Position numbers and translations under genes: made by a program. Source: an uncultured Eubacteriales bacterium (GTDB lineage Bacteria > Bacillota_A > Clostridia > Christensenellales > Aristaeellaceae). Taken from it: 5,905 nt of DNA. Positions 4,564 through 5,905 of this stretch are shown here, piece by piece. The notes beneath the pieces were generated by a model, which was given only the letters and a program-made list of their open reading frames with translations, did not search any database and was not told where the DNA came from. How positions within the stretch are numbered: the stretch's first letter is position 1; the number at the start of each line of letters is the position of its first letter. The stretch is from the NCBI GenBank assembly GCA_900553645.1, contig USEE01000102.1, positions 1 through 5,905 of the forward strand, in the 5' to 3' direction.

Positions 4564-5905
4564 ATGGGCAGGTGCGATTACGCTTCGGAAACCACGCGCA
4601 ACACGCTTAAACGGCTTGAGGGCATAAGCGAAACGAGCGTGCTTGCTTCTGAACTGGAGCGCGTGCTGGATGGCGTAAGTTCACTTCAAGAGCTATGGCA
4701 TTACCGGCATGTATTCGATCGGCTGGACGAGGGCACTGTGCGCGCGTCCATACGGCTTATTACCGCGCGTGCCACGCTGTTTGTATGCGCGGCGCAGACC
4801 GGGCGTGCGCGGGAGCTGATAAGTCTTTTGCCGCCGGACAGCCGCTGCCTGGCGCAGGCTGAATTGCTTATGCCGGGTTTAAGCTGGGACGAGTTTTTGC
4901 AGCACATAAAGCTTATGCGCGAGCGGGGCTGGCTGCCGCTGGAGCGTCTGACCATAACCGCGGGGCGGCCGTCGGTGCTTAACGGGCGGTGGGACTTTTT
5001 CGAGCAATGGCCGCGCATGTATGCAAACGCGGACGAAACGCGGTGTGTATTGCGCGACGTGCTGGGCGAGGATGCGGACGAGGTATTTGCGATTGCGGAG
5101 GTAGAGGCACTTTATCAGCATGACCGGTGTTACGACGCGCTTGTGAAGCTGGTGAGCACGCTTCCGCTGCTTACGGACAGCCGACACAACATCGACGTTT
5201 TATTTCCGGCGCTTACGTTTCAGATATTCATACTGGTCATCAACGGGCAAGCGCCGTCCACGATTCCGCTTATGGAATCGCTGCGCGCGCAGACGCGCCG
5301 GGACGGGGCGTGTGAGGGATGGCTGCCGAATATAGACGCATTGGACGCATGGGCGGCGATGTACGACGGCGACTATGCGCGCATCACGCACTGGATGCAG
5401 GAATGTGCGCCCGACGAGTATGCCGAGTTTTGTATGCTGGACACATTCAGGTACATGATAAAGCTGCGGGTATACCTTATACAGGGCAAGCATTTGGCGT
5501 TTATATCGCTGGCGGCGCGTTTGATGCCTTTATTTGAATCCGGGCGGCGCAGTGTGGACATATGCGAATTGAACATGCTTTGGGCGATAAGCGATCTGAC
5601 GCGCGGCGACGAGGAATCGGCGCTGAGTCATGCGCTTATTTCGATTGAAATCGCGGAGCGCTGCAGCATTGAGCGGATTATTGCGGACGAAGGCGAGCGG
5701 GCTTTGACCGTGCTTTTACTTGTCAAGCGGCGCAGGGGGCGCACGCCGTTTCTTACGCGTTTGATACAGCTCACCCAGAATGTGGCGACGCTATATCCGC
5801 GCTACATGAAGGAGCAATTGCCCGACAATCCGTCATTATCGGCGGCGGAGATGAATGTGCTAAGGCTGATGGCCGACGGGCGCAGCAATGCGGAGATTGC
5901 TGAGC
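4564..5905 (+). CDS. LuxR-family (MalT/LAL-like) transcriptional regulator, 3' end cut by the window
   Basis: 447 residues are visible with no stop before the window edge. The last 23 residues (425-447: LSxxExxVLRLMADGxSNAEIAE) are the first half of a LuxR/GerE helix-turn-helix, so about 40 residues are missing and the full protein would be near 490. The region before it is all-helical, with TPR-like alternating pairs, and includes ITAGRPSVLNGRWDF (131-145) and EALYQHDRCYDALVKL (181-196), segments I associate with MalT/LAL-type regulators of Clostridia. No Walker A P-loop is present, and an in-frame stop at 4528-4530 with no start codon after it until 4564 rules out a longer N-terminus, so the usual ATPase half is absent. 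GAGGTG stands about 7 nt before the ATG. The gene is divergent from asd-dapA. Ligand and targets are unknown. It probably binds DNA in the cytoplasm. Confidence 0.85.
   Translation, partial: MGRCDYASETTRNTLKRLEGISETSVLASELERVLDGVSSLQELWHYRHVFDRLDEGTVRASIRLITARATLFVCAAQTGRARELISLLPPDSRCLAQAELLMPGLSWDEFLQHIKLMRERGWLPLERLTITAGRPSVLNGRWDFFEQWPRMYANADETRCVLRDVLGEDADEVFAIAEVEALYQHDRCYDALVKLVSTLPLLTDSRHNIDVLFPALTFQIFILVINGQAPSTIPLMESLRAQTRRDGACEGWLPNIDALDAWAAMYDGDYARITHWMQECAPDEYAEFCMLDTFRYMIKLRVYLIQGKHLAFISLAARLMPLFESGRRSVDICELNMLWAISDLTRGDEESALSHALISIEIAERCSIERIIADEGERALTVLLLVKRRRGRTPFLTRLIQLTQNVATLYPRYMKEQLPDNPSLSAAEMNVLRLMADGRSNAEIAE

Overview
The window reads as a chromosomal stretch from a low-copy, gene-dense bacterium, most likely a Bacillota (Clostridia-type) anaerobe. 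The clues are purine-rich GGAGG-type ribosome sites at good spacing, near-consensus TTGACA/TATAAT promoters, an 'archaeal/eukaryotic-type' aspartate-semialdehyde dehydrogenase, and a MalT-like LuxR regulator of a kind common in Clostridia. This taxonomic call is inference. The coding DNA is GC-rich, yet AUA is the favourite isleucine codon in the genes I counted. No mobile element, CRISPR array, rRNA or tRNA was seen.

Layout. At the left edge, a plus-strand terminator (25-55) closes a gene lying outside the window. A gene-free gap follows, up to a minus-strand terminator (242-269). Two minus-strand operons come next. The first in window order is rmuC followed by a GNAT acetyltransferase (2048 down to 290), with a 4-nt gap, the acetyltransferase ribosome site lying inside the last rmuC codons, and a probable extended -10 promoter in front of rmuC. 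A strong terminator (2122-2166) separates it from the asd-dapA operon (4178 down to 2175). That operon encodes aspartate-semialdehyde dehydrogenase and 4-hydroxy-tetrahydrodipicolinate synthase, two consecutive enzymes of the aspartate-to-lysine/diaminopimelate route. It has a perfect TTGACA-17-TATAAT promoter (4308-4336) and a leader of about 120 nt.

A 385-bp divergent intergenic region (4179-4563) separates asd from a plus-strand LuxR-family regulator that runs off the right edge. The regulator has its own near-perfect promoter (TTTACA-17-TATAAT, 4503-4531). This intergenic region is the most interesting part of the window. The asd leader can fold into a compact four-way junction that starts at the presumed first nucleotides of the transcript, with alternative pairings that could hide the asd ribosome site. 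It does not match the lysine riboswitch, T-box or SAM-I patterns I know. Between the promoters lies a series of inverted repeats, one overlapping the -35 box of the luxR-type gene.

How it may fit together (inference). DapA keeps all catalytic residues, but the positions that bind feedback lysine in the E. coli enzyme are replaced (H53 to Pro, H56 to Lys, N80 to Ser, E84 to Arg). The enzyme is therefore probably lysine-insensitive. Control of this branch may then rest on expression, through the asd leader RNA and perhaps the divergent regulator. rmuC and the acetyltransferase look like an unrelated neighbouring unit.
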